Assembly (NCBI GenBank): GCA_965208395.1
Contig: CBDBON010000003.1
Span: 868,001-932,000, forward strand
DNA from: CBDBON01 sp965208395
GTDB lineage: Bacteria > Chloroflexota > Dehalococcoidia > Lucifugimonadales > CBDBON01
Direction of reading: 5' to 3'
Length of the DNA: 64,000 nucleotides
Part shown: positions 1 through 9,898 of the stretch, in pieces
How the letters are laid out: every line of letters begins with the position of its first letter
How positions within the stretch are numbered: position 1 is the first letter of the stretch
Translations under genes and position numbers: made by a program
The notes under the pieces: model-generated
The model's input: only the letters and a program-made list of their open reading frames with translations
The model's database searches: none
What the model was told of the DNA's origin: nothing

Positions 1-485
1 AGACGGGAGCCGCTGGCCCTGATCCGGTCGGCCAGAGCACCCGCGCCGAATCCGGCGAATACCACCGAATGGATGGCGCCGATGCGCACGGTCGCCAACA
101 TCAGCATCAGCGCCTCCGGCATGACGGGCATGTAGATGGTGATCCGATCGCCCCTTCCGATGCCCATCCCCCTCAAGGCGGCAGCGATCCGTGCGACGCC
201 GTGCCTGAGCTGCGCGTAGGTGTAGACCCTTCGCTCTCCGCGCTCGTTGACGTAGGCGATGGCAGCGTGGCCTCCACGACCCTCCGCTACGTGGCGGTCG
301 ACACAGTTATACGAGAGGTTCGTCATCGCGCCCATGAACCAACGGAAGCTGGGGTAGTCTCTTTCATAGATACGGTCCCACTTCCTGAACCATGGGATAT
401 CCTCAGCCGCCCTCGCCCAGAATCCATCTGGATCATCGGCTGCATCGGCATACCAACGCCGCGCGACTGGATTCACAGTATCCAC
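1..485 (-). CDS. acs: Acetyl-CoA synthetase (AMP-forming), N-terminal part
   Basis: Partial gene; the window edge cuts it after about 161 codons. The minus-strand translation has the N-terminal pattern of the acetyl/propionyl-CoA synthetase family: an FWARAAEDIPWFRKWDRIYE block, an NLSYNCVDRH segment, a YTYAQLRHGVARIAAALRG helix and IRIGAIHSVVFAGFGAGALA. The family activates acetate or propionate to acyl-CoA through an acyl-AMP intermediate in the cytoplasm. The catalytic A3-A10 motifs lie outside the window, so acetate versus propionate specificity cannot be judged. I chose the GTG at 485 because GGGAGGTGA lies just upstream. The start is 3 nt after the stop of the PHP hydrolase gene, so the two are probably co-transcribed. 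Confidence 0.85.
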   Translation of the reverse strand, partial: MDTVNPVARRWYADAADDPDGFWARAAEDIPWFRKWDRIYERDYPSFRWFMGAMTNLSYNCVDRHVAEGRGGHAAIAYVNERGERRVYTYAQLRHGVARIAAALRGMGIGRGDRITIYMPVMPEALMLMLATVRIGAIHSVVFAGFGAGALADRIRASGSR

Positions 486-488
486 TGG

Positions 489-1169
489 TCACCTCCCTTC
501 CTTCCGCGCCGAGGTTAGCTGTGAGGGCCTGAACGCCTTGGCGCGCAGCGCCTCGATCAGATCGCGCTCGGACCTCACCTCACCGTCGAAGATGGTGACG
601 CATCTTCCCAGTCCCTGGCCAGAGTGCGCGTCGCTGCCGCCCGTTCCGGTGAGTCCCAGGACGCCGGCTACGCCCATGGCGAAGTCGTTCTCGACCGGTG
701 TGTTGGCTCCGTTGGCTCCCTCTATATCGTCGACCAGTCCGAAGAGGGGGTGGGCGGCCGCCTCCTCCACCGTAGGCGGTATCCTGTCCCCGCCTCCAAA
801 GATCAGGTTGACATTGTGGGGAGGCCTGCTGAAGAGGTTCCTGAAGGGGTGCGCGGAGACCATGACACCTCCAACCCGCTCCACCTCCCTTCGCAGCCCG
901 GCGATCCTGTTGATCCCGTTGACGTACGCCCCGAGACCGTAGACGAGCACGTGACCCATCTCGGTCTCCACCTCCAGTCCCCTGATCACCGTGATGCCCG
1001 AATCCCTAAAGTTGTCGTCGAGGCTCTGCGCGTCCCAACCTCCGCTGTGCTCAGTGAGACAGACCCCGTCGAGCCCGATACTTCTCGCCTTTTCGACAAG
1101 CTGTTGCGGAGTAAGGCTGCTATCGCTGCTGCCCTTTACCGTGTGCACGTGGAGGTCGAAGACCGACAA
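489..1169 (-). CDS. PHP-domain metal-dependent phosphoesterase
   Basis: 226 aa. The N-terminus DLHVHTVKGSSDSS has the HxH metal-binding motif of the PHP superfamily, followed by LDGVCLTEHSGGWD (motif II), SAHPFR (motif III) and a late GSDAHSG (motif IV). PHP enzymes hydrolyse phosphoesters such as histidinol phosphate or nucleoside 3',5'-bisphosphates with a trinuclear metal centre. All usual metal ligands seem present, so it is probably active, but the substrate cannot be told from sequence. It sits directly upstream of acs. A paralogue with the same opening block starts at 63717. Confidence 0.85.
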   Translation of the reverse strand: MSVFDLHVHTVKGSSDSSLTPQQLVEKARSIGLDGVCLTEHSGGWDAQSLDDNFRDSGITVIRGLEVETEMGHVLVYGLGAYVNGINRIAGLRREVERVGGVMVSAHPFRNLFSRPPHNVNLIFGGGDRIPPTVEEAAAHPLFGLVDDIEGANGANTPVENDFAMGVAGVLGLTGTGGSDAHSGQGLGRCVTIFDGEVRSERDLIEALRAKAFRPSQLTSARKEGR

Positions 1170-1244
1170 TCGCTCTGGATGCCTCGGATATCCTGGATGG
1201 GATCGGCTCCAATTCTAGTCATCGGGTCGAGCGTCGGTCAACGC

Positions 1245-1658
1245 TCAGGAGACGAAGTGCGGCAGGAGCCACCCGAAGGAGCCGGCGAAGGCCAGGCAGA
1301 TCGCGGCGATTCCCGCCGCCATGCGCCTGAGAATCAGGAACAGGGGCAGCCCGGCGGCGGCGGCGGTCACGATCACGACGAGCGTGAAGGCCAGATTGGG
1401 GCTGCCCAGACCCGGTCCCGGATTCACCGCTTCGACGCCAATGTAGGCGAGGCCCAGGAGCGCTCCTATGAAGGCCCAGGTCGGATAGGATAGGACGACC
1501 AGCCGGAACACCAGGGCGCCGGACGACAGACGCCTCGCCGCCTCGGCCAAGTGAGGCGGCGGCTCCCTCACCAGTGAGAAGACCATCAGCACGCCGGCGG
1601 ACACGAACACGGACGCCGTCAACATCCCGGCTGCCGCGCCTGCGAGGAGCGGGTTCAC
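1245..1658 (-). CDS. Small multipass membrane protein of unknown function
   Basis: About 137 aa from the GTG at 1658. That GTG overlaps the ispE stop as GTGA, a typical translational-coupling junction. A longer reading from a GTG at 1709 adds 17 residues inside ispE and is less likely. The sequence is hydrophobic, with about four predicted membrane segments: LLAGAAAGMLTASVFVSAGV, then one around LVVLSYPTWAFIGALLGL, one around LAFTLVVIVTAAAAGLPLFL and a last at AICLAFAGSFGWLL. I recognise no family. Its place downstream of rsmA-ispE suggests co-transcription but says little about function. Confidence 0.7.
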   Translation of the reverse strand: MNPLLAGAAAGMLTASVFVSAGVLMVFSLVREPPPHLAEAARRLSSGALVFRLVVLSYPTWAFIGALLGLAYIGVEAVNPGPGLGSPNLAFTLVVIVTAAAAGLPLFLILRRMAAGIAAICLAFAGSFGWLLPHFVS

Positions 1659-2527
1659 CGCTCTGAGCCGCCGGAGGGGCGCCAAGGAGCCGCGAGGAAG
1701 GCTCTCCACCCATGCCGCCTGGTCAGCAGGAGCTGGAGCGCGGAGCCCACCTCCCGCCTGGAGACGGGAGCGTATATCGACGGTCCCGCGCCGGAGAGGT
1801 GGAGTTCCCTCGCGCCGAGTGATTCGAGCGTCTTCCAGTACGCCTCCAGTCCCGGGAAGGCGTCGAAGGCGGCGGCGTCGAAGGCGTTGAAAAGGAGCTG
1901 AGACGGAACGTCGCCCCCCGCTCTGATCCGGGCCTCCAACTTCCGAGTGAGGGCGCCCCGCGTGTACGAGGCGCTGCTCAGGCTGCCGAAGAGGGTTCCC
2001 GTCTTGTTGGGCACCGGGATGTCGGGGGAGAGGATGACGAGGTGGGGCAGATCGGCGGGAGGGAGCGGACGGACTATCTCCCCCCTTCCCTGCACCATCG
2101 CAGTCCCCCCCTCCAGAAAGAAGGGGACGTCGGAGCCGAGCAGCGCAGCGATCCGGGTCAGGTCATGGACGGACATGCCGAGGTCCCAGAGGGTGTTGAG
2201 GCCGAGGAGGGCTGCGGCGGCGTCGCTGCTCCCCCCTCCCAGGCCGGAGGCGACCGGAATTTTTTTCTGTATACGTATCCTCGCTCCGATCTGTCCCTTT
2301 CCAGTGCTCTCCCTGAGCACCAGCGCAGCCTTCGTCACGAGGTTGTCGGCCGGGGCCAGAGAGGGGTCGTCGCACTCGACCGATATCGAGGCGGACGGCT
2401 CGAAGGTCAGCGTGTCGGCGAGATCTACCGTCTGCATGATCGAGACGATGTCGTGGTAGCCGTCGTCTCTCCGGCCCAGCACCTCCAGAGTCAGATTGAT
2501 CTTCGCGCGAGCCTCGAGGGTTATCAT
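1655..2527 (-). CDS. ispE: 4-diphosphocytidyl-2-C-methyl-D-erythritol kinase
   Basis: 290 aa. It phosphorylates CDP-methylerythritol at the 2-OH in the MEP pathway of isoprenoid precursor synthesis. It opens with EARAKINLTLEVLGRRDDGY, the IspE N-terminal signature. The GHMP-kinase ATP-binding loop PVASGLGGGSSDAA is at residues 91-104, and the C-terminal glycine motif is HLSGAGPS. I placed the start at the ATG at 2527, which overlaps the rsmA stop as ATGA. The reading frame stays open 45 nt further upstream, but only inside rsmA. The rsmA-ispE pairing is common in bacteria and supports the call. Confidence 0.95.
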   Translation of the reverse strand: MITLEARAKINLTLEVLGRRDDGYHDIVSIMQTVDLADTLTFEPSASISVECDDPSLAPADNLVTKAALVLRESTGKGQIGARIRIQKKIPVASGLGGGSSDAAAALLGLNTLWDLGMSVHDLTRIAALLGSDVPFFLEGGTAMVQGRGEIVRPLPPADLPHLVILSPDIPVPNKTGTLFGSLSSASYTRGALTRKLEARIRAGGDVPSQLLFNAFDAAAFDAFPGLEAYWKTLESLGARELHLSGAGPSIYAPVSRREVGSALQLLLTRRHGWRAFLAAPWRPSGGSER

Positions 2528-3336
2528 GGGGAGTCGGCGCGCATGCGCCAAGTGTCGTAGAGGGTGCCCCATTCCTCCACGGAGAGGGTCTGCGCGCGCC
2601 GCGAGGGATCGACGCCGGCCTGCGTCAGCACCGCCTCCGCCTCGCCGGGGCCGAGGGACAGCCCGTCGCGCAGACAGTTGCGGAGCTGCTTCCTGCGTGC
2701 GGCGTAGCCGGCTCTGACCAGGTCGAAGAAGCGCTCCACCGAATCAAGCTCCAGCACCGGCCTGGGATAGACCTCGATGCGGAGAATGGACGAGACGACC
2801 TTGGGAGGGGGCCTGAAGGCTCTTGGAGGCACATGCGAGACGACGCTCGGCCGACCGTAGAGCTGCACCGCGACGGAGACGAGGCTCATCTCGCCCGGCG
2901 CGGCGGCGATCTTGAGCGCCACCTCGCGCTGCACCATCACCGACATCAGGTCGGGCCGGCGCTCGGCCTCCAGGAATCGTCTGAGTATCGGCAGGGCGGC
3001 GTAATACGGGAGGTTCGCGACCACCTTGTAGCGGCTGTCGCCGGCAAGGACGGCGACAAGGTCTACGCTCCTCGCGTCGTCGTGCAGCACCTCGACGTTC
3101 GCATGGCCGGTGAGGTCACTCCTCAGCCCCTCCGCCAGGGCATCGTCCAGCTCGATCGCGACGACGCGGCGGGCGCGTTCCGCCAGATGCCGGGTCAGGA
3201 CGCCGAGTCCGGGGCCGACCTCGACCACCACGTCGTCCGGCGACAGATCCGCCGCTCCGCTGATGCGGGACAGATACCGCCTGTCTACCAGCAGGTGCTG
3301 TCCCAGTGATTTCTTGAGTGTGGGGAGAGAGGCCAT
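2524..3336 (-). CDS. rsmA: 16S rRNA dimethyladenosine transferase (KsgA family)
   Basis: 270 aa, normal length. It dimethylates the two adjacent adenines near the 3' end of 16S rRNA during small-subunit assembly, using S-adenosylmethionine. Visible motifs are KKSLGQHLLVD at the N-terminus (family signature), the SAM-binding VEVGPGLG at 38-45, and the catalytic NLPYY at 108-112. Its stop overlaps the ispE start. It is the first gene of a minus-strand run rsmA-ispE-membrane protein, transcribed away from the SRP RNA gene upstream. Confidence 0.96.
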   Translation of the reverse strand: MASLPTLKKSLGQHLLVDRRYLSRISGAADLSPDDVVVEVGPGLGVLTRHLAERARRVVAIELDDALAEGLRSDLTGHANVEVLHDDARSVDLVAVLAGDSRYKVVANLPYYAALPILRRFLEAERRPDLMSVMVQREVALKIAAAPGEMSLVSVAVQLYGRPSVVSHVPPRAFRPPPKVVSSILRIEVYPRPVLELDSVERFFDLVRAGYAARRKQLRNCLRDGLSLGPGEAEAVLTQAGVDPSRRAQTLSVEEWGTLYDTWRMRADSP

Positions 3337-3355
3337 TTCGGATCTTGTGCGGGAA

Positions 3356-3402
3356 CCCTCATCCTAACCTTCCCCGCGGAGCCGGGGGAAGGGACGAGGA
3401 GA
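3356..3402. repeat. Short palindromic intergenic repeat, copy 1
   Basis: A CCCTCATCCTAACC lead followed by CTTCCCC..GGGGGAAGG arms that fold into a strong hairpin. A related copy lies at 11048-11085 and a looser relative at 56828-56880. The layout resembles the REP-like repeats often seen between genes in environmental Chloroflexota assemblies. It lies between the rsmA start and the 3' end of the SRP RNA. Confidence 0.55.
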
Positions 3403-3423
3403 AGAGCGATCACGTGTCGGAAT

Positions 3424-3719
3424 TTGTCTAGGCGGATTGCGTGCGTGGAACAGGCCGTGCACCTCCGGTTCGATCGTTCCCGCAGGCGTGTCGCAGTGGC
3501 GCGGCTCGAGCCAGGCTGGCCTACGGCACCCGGAAGCGACTGCTTACCGCTGCTTCCTTCCGGACCTGACGGGGTTCACAGCTTTCCGCCGCGCAGGACC
3601 CGGCTCTCAACACCGCCACCCCTGAACAGAGGCCTGCGAAGTCGGACCTCACGGTGGGATTCAGCCTCGCTAGAGCGGATTGCGAGTACAGGGCACCGCT
3701 ATCTCCCCGCCTAGCACGG
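3424..3719 (-). ncRNA. ffs: Signal recognition particle RNA, large bacterial type
   Basis: The minus strand carries the diagnostic SRP S-domain core GTCAGGTCCGGAAGGAAGCA (helix 8 region) paired with the downstream GCTTCCGGGTGCC. The 5' part has the Alu-domain block GTGCTAGGCGGGGAGATAGC followed by GGTGCCCTGTA, as in Bacillus-type scRNA. The 5' TGCTAGGCGG pairs with CCGCCTAGACA at the 3' end, which fixes the boundaries at about 3719 and 3424 (about 296 nt). With Ffh this RNA targets nascent membrane proteins to the translocon. The large form with an Alu domain is what Firmicutes and Chloroflexota carry, unlike the short 4.5S RNA of enterics. Boundaries are good to a few bases. Confidence 0.93.
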
Positions 3720-3728
3720 CCCACAATC

Positions 3729-3757
3729 ATGGTAGTCGAGGCCCGATAGGGTGTCAA
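3729..3757 (-). promoter_or_regulatory. Sigma-70-type promoter of the SRP RNA gene
   Basis: Minus-strand TTGACA (3757-3752), 17 bp spacer, then TACCAT (3734-3729). Predicted transcription start is about 3721, matching the folded 5' end of the SRP RNA. Confidence 0.75.
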
Positions 3758-3916
3758 CGCGGGCAGGTCCGGGTCGGGCTCTATACTATGTGCAGCAAAA
3801 CCGGTCGAGTAAGTCTTGCAGTTCAACACAGTTGATTCCCTCCGGCTCCGCGAGGGAAGATTGAGATGGGAGAGGCTGATCGGCCAGACCGATGGTCCGT
3901 TATTAAGGGGGATATC

Positions 3917-5056
3917 ATGGCCAGCAGGAAAAAAGCTCTCAGGGTCGTAGTGGTCGGCGCGGGCATCGTGGGGTCTTCCATCGCCTTTCACCTAGCGCGG
4001 CGCGGCGCACGGGTCGAAGTGGTCGAGTCGGACCGTCCCGGCGGAGGGGCGTCGGGACACTCCTTCGCCTATCTCAACTCCTTCGGGAAGGAGCCGGAGA
4101 GCTATCACGACCTGAACCGGCGCTCCATGGACATGTGGGACCGCTTTGGCCGCCTGCTGGGCGCAGAGGTGGGGCTGACGTGGGGCGGGAAGCTGTCGTG
4201 GGAGTCGACGGAGGAGGGGGCGGAGGAGCTGAGGAGGCGCGCCGCCCTGCTCCAGAGCAGGGGATATCCGTGCAGGCTTATGGACCGCGCCGAGATGCTG
4301 CTGATGGAGCCGGGCCTGACGCCCGGGGAGGTGGCCCTCGCCATCCACACCGAGATAGAGGGGCACGTCGACCCACCCAGGGTGGCGCGCGCCTCTATGG
4401 AGCGGGTGCGGGAGGCCGGCGGCGTAGTCCGCCCGGGGACCTGCGCCACCGGGCTGCTGGCCCGCGGAGGCCGGGCGACGGCCGTACGGACGGCGGACGG
4501 CGACATCGGGTGCGACGTGGTAGTGCTGGCCGCCGGACTGGGCTCGACGCCCCTCGCCGGCGACGTGGGAGTCCCGCTTCCCCAGCAGGAGAGTCCGGGA
4601 GTGGTGGTCCGCACCGACCCCCGTCCGCCTCTTTTCTCGAACGCGGCGGTCGTGTACGCCCCTCCCGTCGACGGGCGAAGGGAGATCCACGTGCGGCAAT
4701 GCGTCGACGGCTCGGTGATGATCGGAGAGGGCAGCCAGGAGAGTCTGGCGCGTGACGACTCGCAGACCCACGCGGACGAGCTGCTCGCCAGGGCGGTCTA
4801 TTTCCTTCCCGCGCTGGACGGCGCGGCGGCTATCCCCGTTCCGGTGGGGTACAGGCCGATGCCGTCGGACGGACTTCCCGTCATCGGCTTCGCCGATGCG
4901 GCGCCCAACGTGTACATCGCGGTGATGCACAGCGGCGTGACGCTCGCCCCGCTCGTCGGAGAGTGGGCGACGATCGAGATAGCCGACGGAGTGCGGATCG
5001 GGGCGCTGGAGGAGTACAGGGTCGAGAGGCTGGGGGGCCTCCATCCCCGGATCTAG
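3917..5056 (+). CDS. FAD-dependent oxidoreductase, DAO/glycine-oxidase family
   Basis: 379 aa from the ATG at 3917, preceded by AGGGGGATATC. An upstream ATG at 3866 would add 17 unconserved residues. The N-terminus has the Rossmann dinucleotide fold VVVVGAGIVGSSIAFHLARR with a VEVVES acidic end, followed by GGGASGHSFAYLN. The C-terminus has GYRPMPSDGLPVIGF and a final VMHSGVTLAPLVGEWA, typical of the DAO superfamily (D-amino acid dehydrogenase, sarcosine/glycine oxidase). Such enzymes oxidise secondary or primary amines of amino acids with FAD. The exact substrate is unknown. It is convergent with recO, overlapping by 4 bp, and stands alone on the plus strand. Confidence 0.88.
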   Translation: MASRKKALRVVVVGAGIVGSSIAFHLARRGARVEVVESDRPGGGASGHSFAYLNSFGKEPESYHDLNRRSMDMWDRFGRLLGAEVGLTWGGKLSWESTEEGAEELRRRAALLQSRGYPCRLMDRAEMLLMEPGLTPGEVALAIHTEIEGHVDPPRVARASMERVREAGGVVRPGTCATGLLARGGRATAVRTADGDIGCDVVVLAAGLGSTPLAGDVGVPLPQQESPGVVVRTDPRPPLFSNAAVVYAPPVDGRREIHVRQCVDGSVMIGEGSQESLARDDSQTHADELLARAVYFLPALDGAAAIPVPVGYRPMPSDGLPVIGFADAAPNVYIAVMHSGVTLAPLVGEWATIEIADGVRIGALEEYRVERLGGLHPRI

Positions 5057-5868
5057 TCCGGGGCAGGGCTGTAACCTTCCGCCGCGGACGGGGAGAGGGA
5101 CCTGGCGGTGCGGGCCACGAGACTCATGAACTCCGCGCTCTTGAGCTCGCGCTCGGCGATGAACCGGATATAGGTCCGCAGCGTCCTCTCTGTCTCTCCG
5201 ACGATGCTGCGCGGTATATCCAGCTCCAGGAGCTTGGAGGGCGAGCTCTCCCGCTGGAGGAGCCTCAACACCCTCATCGAGCCGACCGAGATGATGACGG
5301 CGGGGGTGTTCGAGGTGTCACGGCAACTGGGGCACAGGACGCCGCCAAGCGCACAGATGAACCTGTGGTCCTGCGGCTGGAGCCCGGCGCGGCATTCGAC
5401 GCAGGACTGGAACTCCGGCCGGTAGCCCGACAGCTCCAGCAGGCGTATCTCGAAGTACCTGACCAGCAGATCGGGGATCGGGGTCTGCTGCAGCCTGTCG
5501 AGCGTGTCCGCGAACAGGCGATACACCGTATAGCTGGCCGCCCGTTCAGGCGAGAATAGGTCGACCATCTCGGCCATGTAGACAGCCATCGACAGCCGCT
5601 CCAGATCGGCCCGCAGCCGGGGGTAGGTCTGGAGCGTCTGGGCCTCGCTGACGACGTCGAGCTGGCGTCCCGTTCCCAACGAAACGGAGACGCGGTTCAG
5701 GAGCTCGATGTGGCCGCCCAGCCTGCTCCCGGGACGGCGAACGCCTCTCGCGACCGCCCGCAGCTTGCCGCCGTCCACGGTGAAGAGCGTGAGGATGCGG
5801 TCGGCCTCTCCCAGGGAGGTCTGCCTCAGGACTATCGCTTCGGTCTTGTAGCTCCTGTGTCTGGGCAC
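5053..5868 (-). CDS. recO: DNA repair protein RecO
   Basis: 271 aa. RecO promotes annealing of single strands and, with RecR, loads RecA onto SSB-coated DNA. The N-terminal OB-fold begins YKTEAIVLRQTSLGEADRIL and continues LTLFT..KLRAVARGVRRPGSRLGG, a strong family signature. A zinc-finger-like region has the spaced cysteines FQSCVEC and, about 25 residues on, CPSC. It is the last gene of the ybeY-dnaX-ybaB-recR-recO run, 8 nt after recR, which links it functionally with RecR. Length and motifs are normal. Confidence 0.95.
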   Translation of the reverse strand: MPRHRSYKTEAIVLRQTSLGEADRILTLFTVDGGKLRAVARGVRRPGSRLGGHIELLNRVSVSLGTGRQLDVVSEAQTLQTYPRLRADLERLSMAVYMAEMVDLFSPERAASYTVYRLFADTLDRLQQTPIPDLLVRYFEIRLLELSGYRPEFQSCVECRAGLQPQDHRFICALGGVLCPSCRDTSNTPAVIISVGSMRVLRLLQRESSPSKLLELDIPRSIVGETERTLRTYIRFIAERELKSAEFMSLVARTARSLSPSAAEGYSPAPD

Positions 5869-5876
5869 CTTGCGCG

Positions 5877-6488
5877 CTAGAAGTCCTGCCGCCCTTCGAT
5901 GGCGCGCCCGAGCGTGTCCTCGTCCGCGTATTCGAGGTCACCGCCGACGGGCAGACCGCGCGCAGGGCGTGTCACCCTGATTCCGAGCGGGGCGATCAGC
6001 CGGTGAATGTACATCGACGTTGCTTCGCCCTCCAGGTTAGGGTTGGTCGCGAGCACCACCTCCCGCATATCGGCACTCCTCAGACGGGCCAGGAGAGGGC
6101 CGATCTTCAGATCGTCCGGCCCTACGCCGTTCATGGGGGATATGACGCCGTGCAGCACGTGGTAGAGGCCGAAGTAGGTGTTGGTTCTCTCCAGGGCGAG
6201 GACGTCCAGGGGCTCCTCTACGACGCATATCCGTGTCCGGTCTCGTGAGGGATTGTCACATATGGCGCAGGGGTCCGACTCGGTGATGTTGTGGCAGTGG
6301 GAACACAGGATGATCCGGTCTTTGACGGCCAGAATGGCCCCCGCCAGCGATCGCGCCTGCTCCTCCGGCATCCGGACGAGGTAGTAGGTCAGCCGCTGGG
6401 CCGTCTTGGGGCCGATCCCGGGCAGCTTGTGAAACTCGTCGACGAGTCTGCCAACGGGTGCGGCAGGCCGTGCCCGCTCACTTGTCAT
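5877..6488 (-). CDS. recR: Recombination mediator RecR
   Basis: 203 aa, typical length. RecR forms a ring-shaped DNA clamp and works with RecO (and RecF) in daughter-strand gap repair. The helix-hairpin-helix LPGIGPKTAQRLTYYL is at 22-37, and a four-cysteine zinc finger (C62, C65, C74, C77) in CSHCHNITESDPCAIC follows. The Toprim domain has VVEEPLDVLALE and later ATNPNLEGEATSMYI. It lies 13 nt downstream of ybaB and just before recO, the classical dnaX-ybaB-recR order. Confidence 0.97.
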   Translation of the reverse strand: MTSERARPAAPVGRLVDEFHKLPGIGPKTAQRLTYYLVRMPEEQARSLAGAILAVKDRIILCSHCHNITESDPCAICDNPSRDRTRICVVEEPLDVLALERTNTYFGLYHVLHGVISPMNGVGPDDLKIGPLLARLRSADMREVVLATNPNLEGEATSMYIHRLIAPLGIRVTRPARGLPVGGDLEYADEDTLGRAIEGRQDF

Positions 6489-6501
6489 AGGGCGCTCCCG
6501 C

Positions 6502-6803
6502 CTAAGTCAGTCCCGGCAGATTGAGCCCGCCGGTCAGAGAGCTCATACGACTGGAGGCCATCTCCTGGGCCTTCGCGAGTCCCTCGTTGACGGCGGCCTG
6601 CACGAGGTCCTGCAGCATCTCCACGTCGTCAGGCGACGCGACCTCCGGGTCGATCAAGATCGACTCCAGCCTCATCTTCCCGCTGACCACGACCGTCACC
6701 ACTCCACCGCCGGCCGTCGACTCGACCGTCGCGCTCTCCAGCTCACGCTGCAACTTTGCCATCTGCTGCTGGAGCTGCTGGGCCTGGCGAAGCATCTTGC
6801 GGT

Positions 6804-6807
<4 letters not shown>
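6502..6807 (-). CDS. ybaB: Nucleoid-associated protein, YbaB/EbfC family
   Basis: 101 aa. A small dimeric DNA-binding protein. The N-terminal amphipathic helix contains QAQQLQQQMAKLQRELESA, followed by the family core GGGVVTVVVSGKMRLESILI with DPEV after it, and a C-terminal helix QDLVQAAVNEGLAKAQEMAS. The ATG at 6807 overlaps the dnaX stop as ATGA, so translation is probably coupled to dnaX. Conserved position between dnaX and recR. Confidence 0.95.
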
Positions 6808-8406
<1,599 letters not shown>

Positions 8407-8414
<8 letters not shown>

Positions 8415-8940
8415 CGGACATGACCCGGTTGAGGATGAGCGATTCGAGCGCCTTCATTGCGGCTTCTTCGGCGGGATCGACGTGGTCGTAGCCTAACAGG
8501 TGAAGGACGCCGTGGACAAGGAGCGCGGTCAGCTCGTGGTCGGCATCGCGGCCCGACTGCCCCGCCTGCCTGACCGCCTGCGGATAGGAGATTATCACCT
8601 CCCCCAGCCACGCCTCCTCCCTGGGCGGCAGTATGAAGTCGAAACCGTCCGGAGGTGTGGGCGGGGAGTCGTCGCCCATGTACTCGCCCTCGTGCTCGAA
8701 GGAGAAGGCGAGCACGTCGGTTGTCTGGTCGAGCCCCCGGTACTCCGAGTTGAGTCGCGTGACCGTTTCGTCGTCTGCCACCACTACGTCGAGGCGGGGT
8801 CCCAGCGAGTCAGTTCGAGCGCGGGCATCCGACGTTGCGTCGACGGTCTGGTCGGCAGTCCTTTCGAGTTTACTCTCGGAGCAGAGCTCCCTGAATTCGT
8901 CGAAGACCTGGACGCGGATTCGGTGATGGGTCGACGGCAC
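8407..8940 (-). CDS. ybeY: Endoribonuclease YbeY (rRNA maturation factor)
   Basis: 177 aa. A single-strand-specific endoribonuclease that acts in 16S rRNA 3' processing and ribosome quality control. The metal-binding motif HGVLHLLGYDH is at 143-153, with the three zinc-coordinating histidines intact. The central part has LNSEYRGLDQTTDVLAFSFE, the family's second signature. An insert around 'EHEGEYMGDDSPPTPPDGFD' is longer than in E. coli. It is the first gene of the dnaX-recR operon and overlaps dnaX by 8 nt. Confidence 0.95.
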
Positions 8941-9025
8941 GAGGGATCAGCTTCTTACGCGGACGGCTGTCCCACCTCCGCTTACCAACCGATCTCAGGG
9001 AGAGGGGAGAGCGTGTGCGGGACTG

Positions 9026-9898
9026 CTACCGCTCGCCGTTGCCAATGGGAGACTGGAGGAACTGGAAGAGATCGCTGTCCGCCGGCAGGACGACGGTGGT
9101 GTTCTCCGCGAGGAACATCCTGTATGCCTCCAGGCTGCGCTTGAAGGCGTAAAACTCCTGGCCCTGCTCAATGGCCTCTGCGAATATCGCGGTGGCTTCC
9201 GCCTCTCCCTCACCACGGATGATGTTCGCGTCTCTCTCGGCTTCGGCCCGGATGATGGTCGCCTGCCTGTCGACGTCGGCCCTGACCTGTGCGTCGACCT
9301 CCGCCCCTTCGGCCCGCTCCTTGGACGATATGCGCTGGCGCTCAGCCTGCATCCGGGCGTAGACGCTCTCCGCGATCTCAGGCGGGAAGTCGGCGCGCTT
9401 GATTCTCACGTCTACAATCTCGATACCAAACTCGTCGAACTTGGGGGCTGCATTTGCTGCCACTCTGGCCATGATATCTTCGCGCTTGGTCGTGATGATC
9501 TCGGCCTGGTTGTCGCTCGCTATTTCGGTGCGCAGCTCCGAGCCAATTATGCCGATCGCCCTCGATGCGGCGCCCGTTTCCGTTCTCAGCGTCTGGAAGA
9601 ACAGAAGAGGATCGTCTATGCGCGCACGCGCGTATACATCGATGATAAGGCGCTTCTTATCCTTAGTGAGCAGCGAGCTTGGGGGCGCGTCGAATATCAA
9701 CAGGCGTTTGTCGAAGTAGTTTACCGTGTCGATGAATGGCGCCTTGGGGTAGAGTCCCGGGGACTTGATAGACCGCTGAGGCTCTCCCAGCCTCGTAATC
9801 ACCGCGAGCTGCGTCTCATCGACGGTGAACAAGAACTGCGGTCCTAGTATGCCCGCGATGACTGCGCCCAGGATGAAGAGTATTGCGAGAAGCTTCAT
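9026..9898 (-). CDS. hflC: SPFH-domain membrane protein HflC
   Basis: 290 aa. With HflK it forms a large periplasm-facing cage around the FtsH protease and modulates its access to membrane substrates. One N-terminal membrane segment (about 2-24) is followed by the SPFH/band-7 domain TQLAVITRLGEPQRSIKSPG and LYPKAPFIDTV. A long coiled region rich in QAERQRISSKERAEGAEVDA follows, and the C-terminal EFYAFKRSLEAYRMFL is an HflC signature. Its start overlaps the hflK stop by 4 nt, so the pair is translationally coupled. Confidence 0.94.
   Translation of the reverse strand: MKLLAILFILGAVIAGILGPQFLFTVDETQLAVITRLGEPQRSIKSPGLYPKAPFIDTVNYFDKRLLIFDAPPSSLLTKDKKRLIIDVYARARIDDPLLFFQTLRTETGAASRAIGIIGSELRTEIASDNQAEIITTKREDIMARVAANAAPKFDEFGIEIVDVRIKRADFPPEIAESVYARMQAERQRISSKERAEGAEVDAQVRADVDRQATIIRAEAERDANIIRGEGEAEATAIFAEAIEQGQEFYAFKRSLEAYRMFLAENTTVVLPADSDLFQFLQSPIGNGER

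Noticed and set aside
1219..1713. 164-aa minus-strand open frame overlapping the small membrane protein
   Set aside because: Arg-rich out-of-frame translation; the neighbouring frame has consistent membrane segments and a GTGA coupling to ispE.
3521..3991. 156-aa minus-strand open frame
   Set aside because: It lies on the SRP RNA and across its promoter; the RNA structure and promoter explain the sequence.
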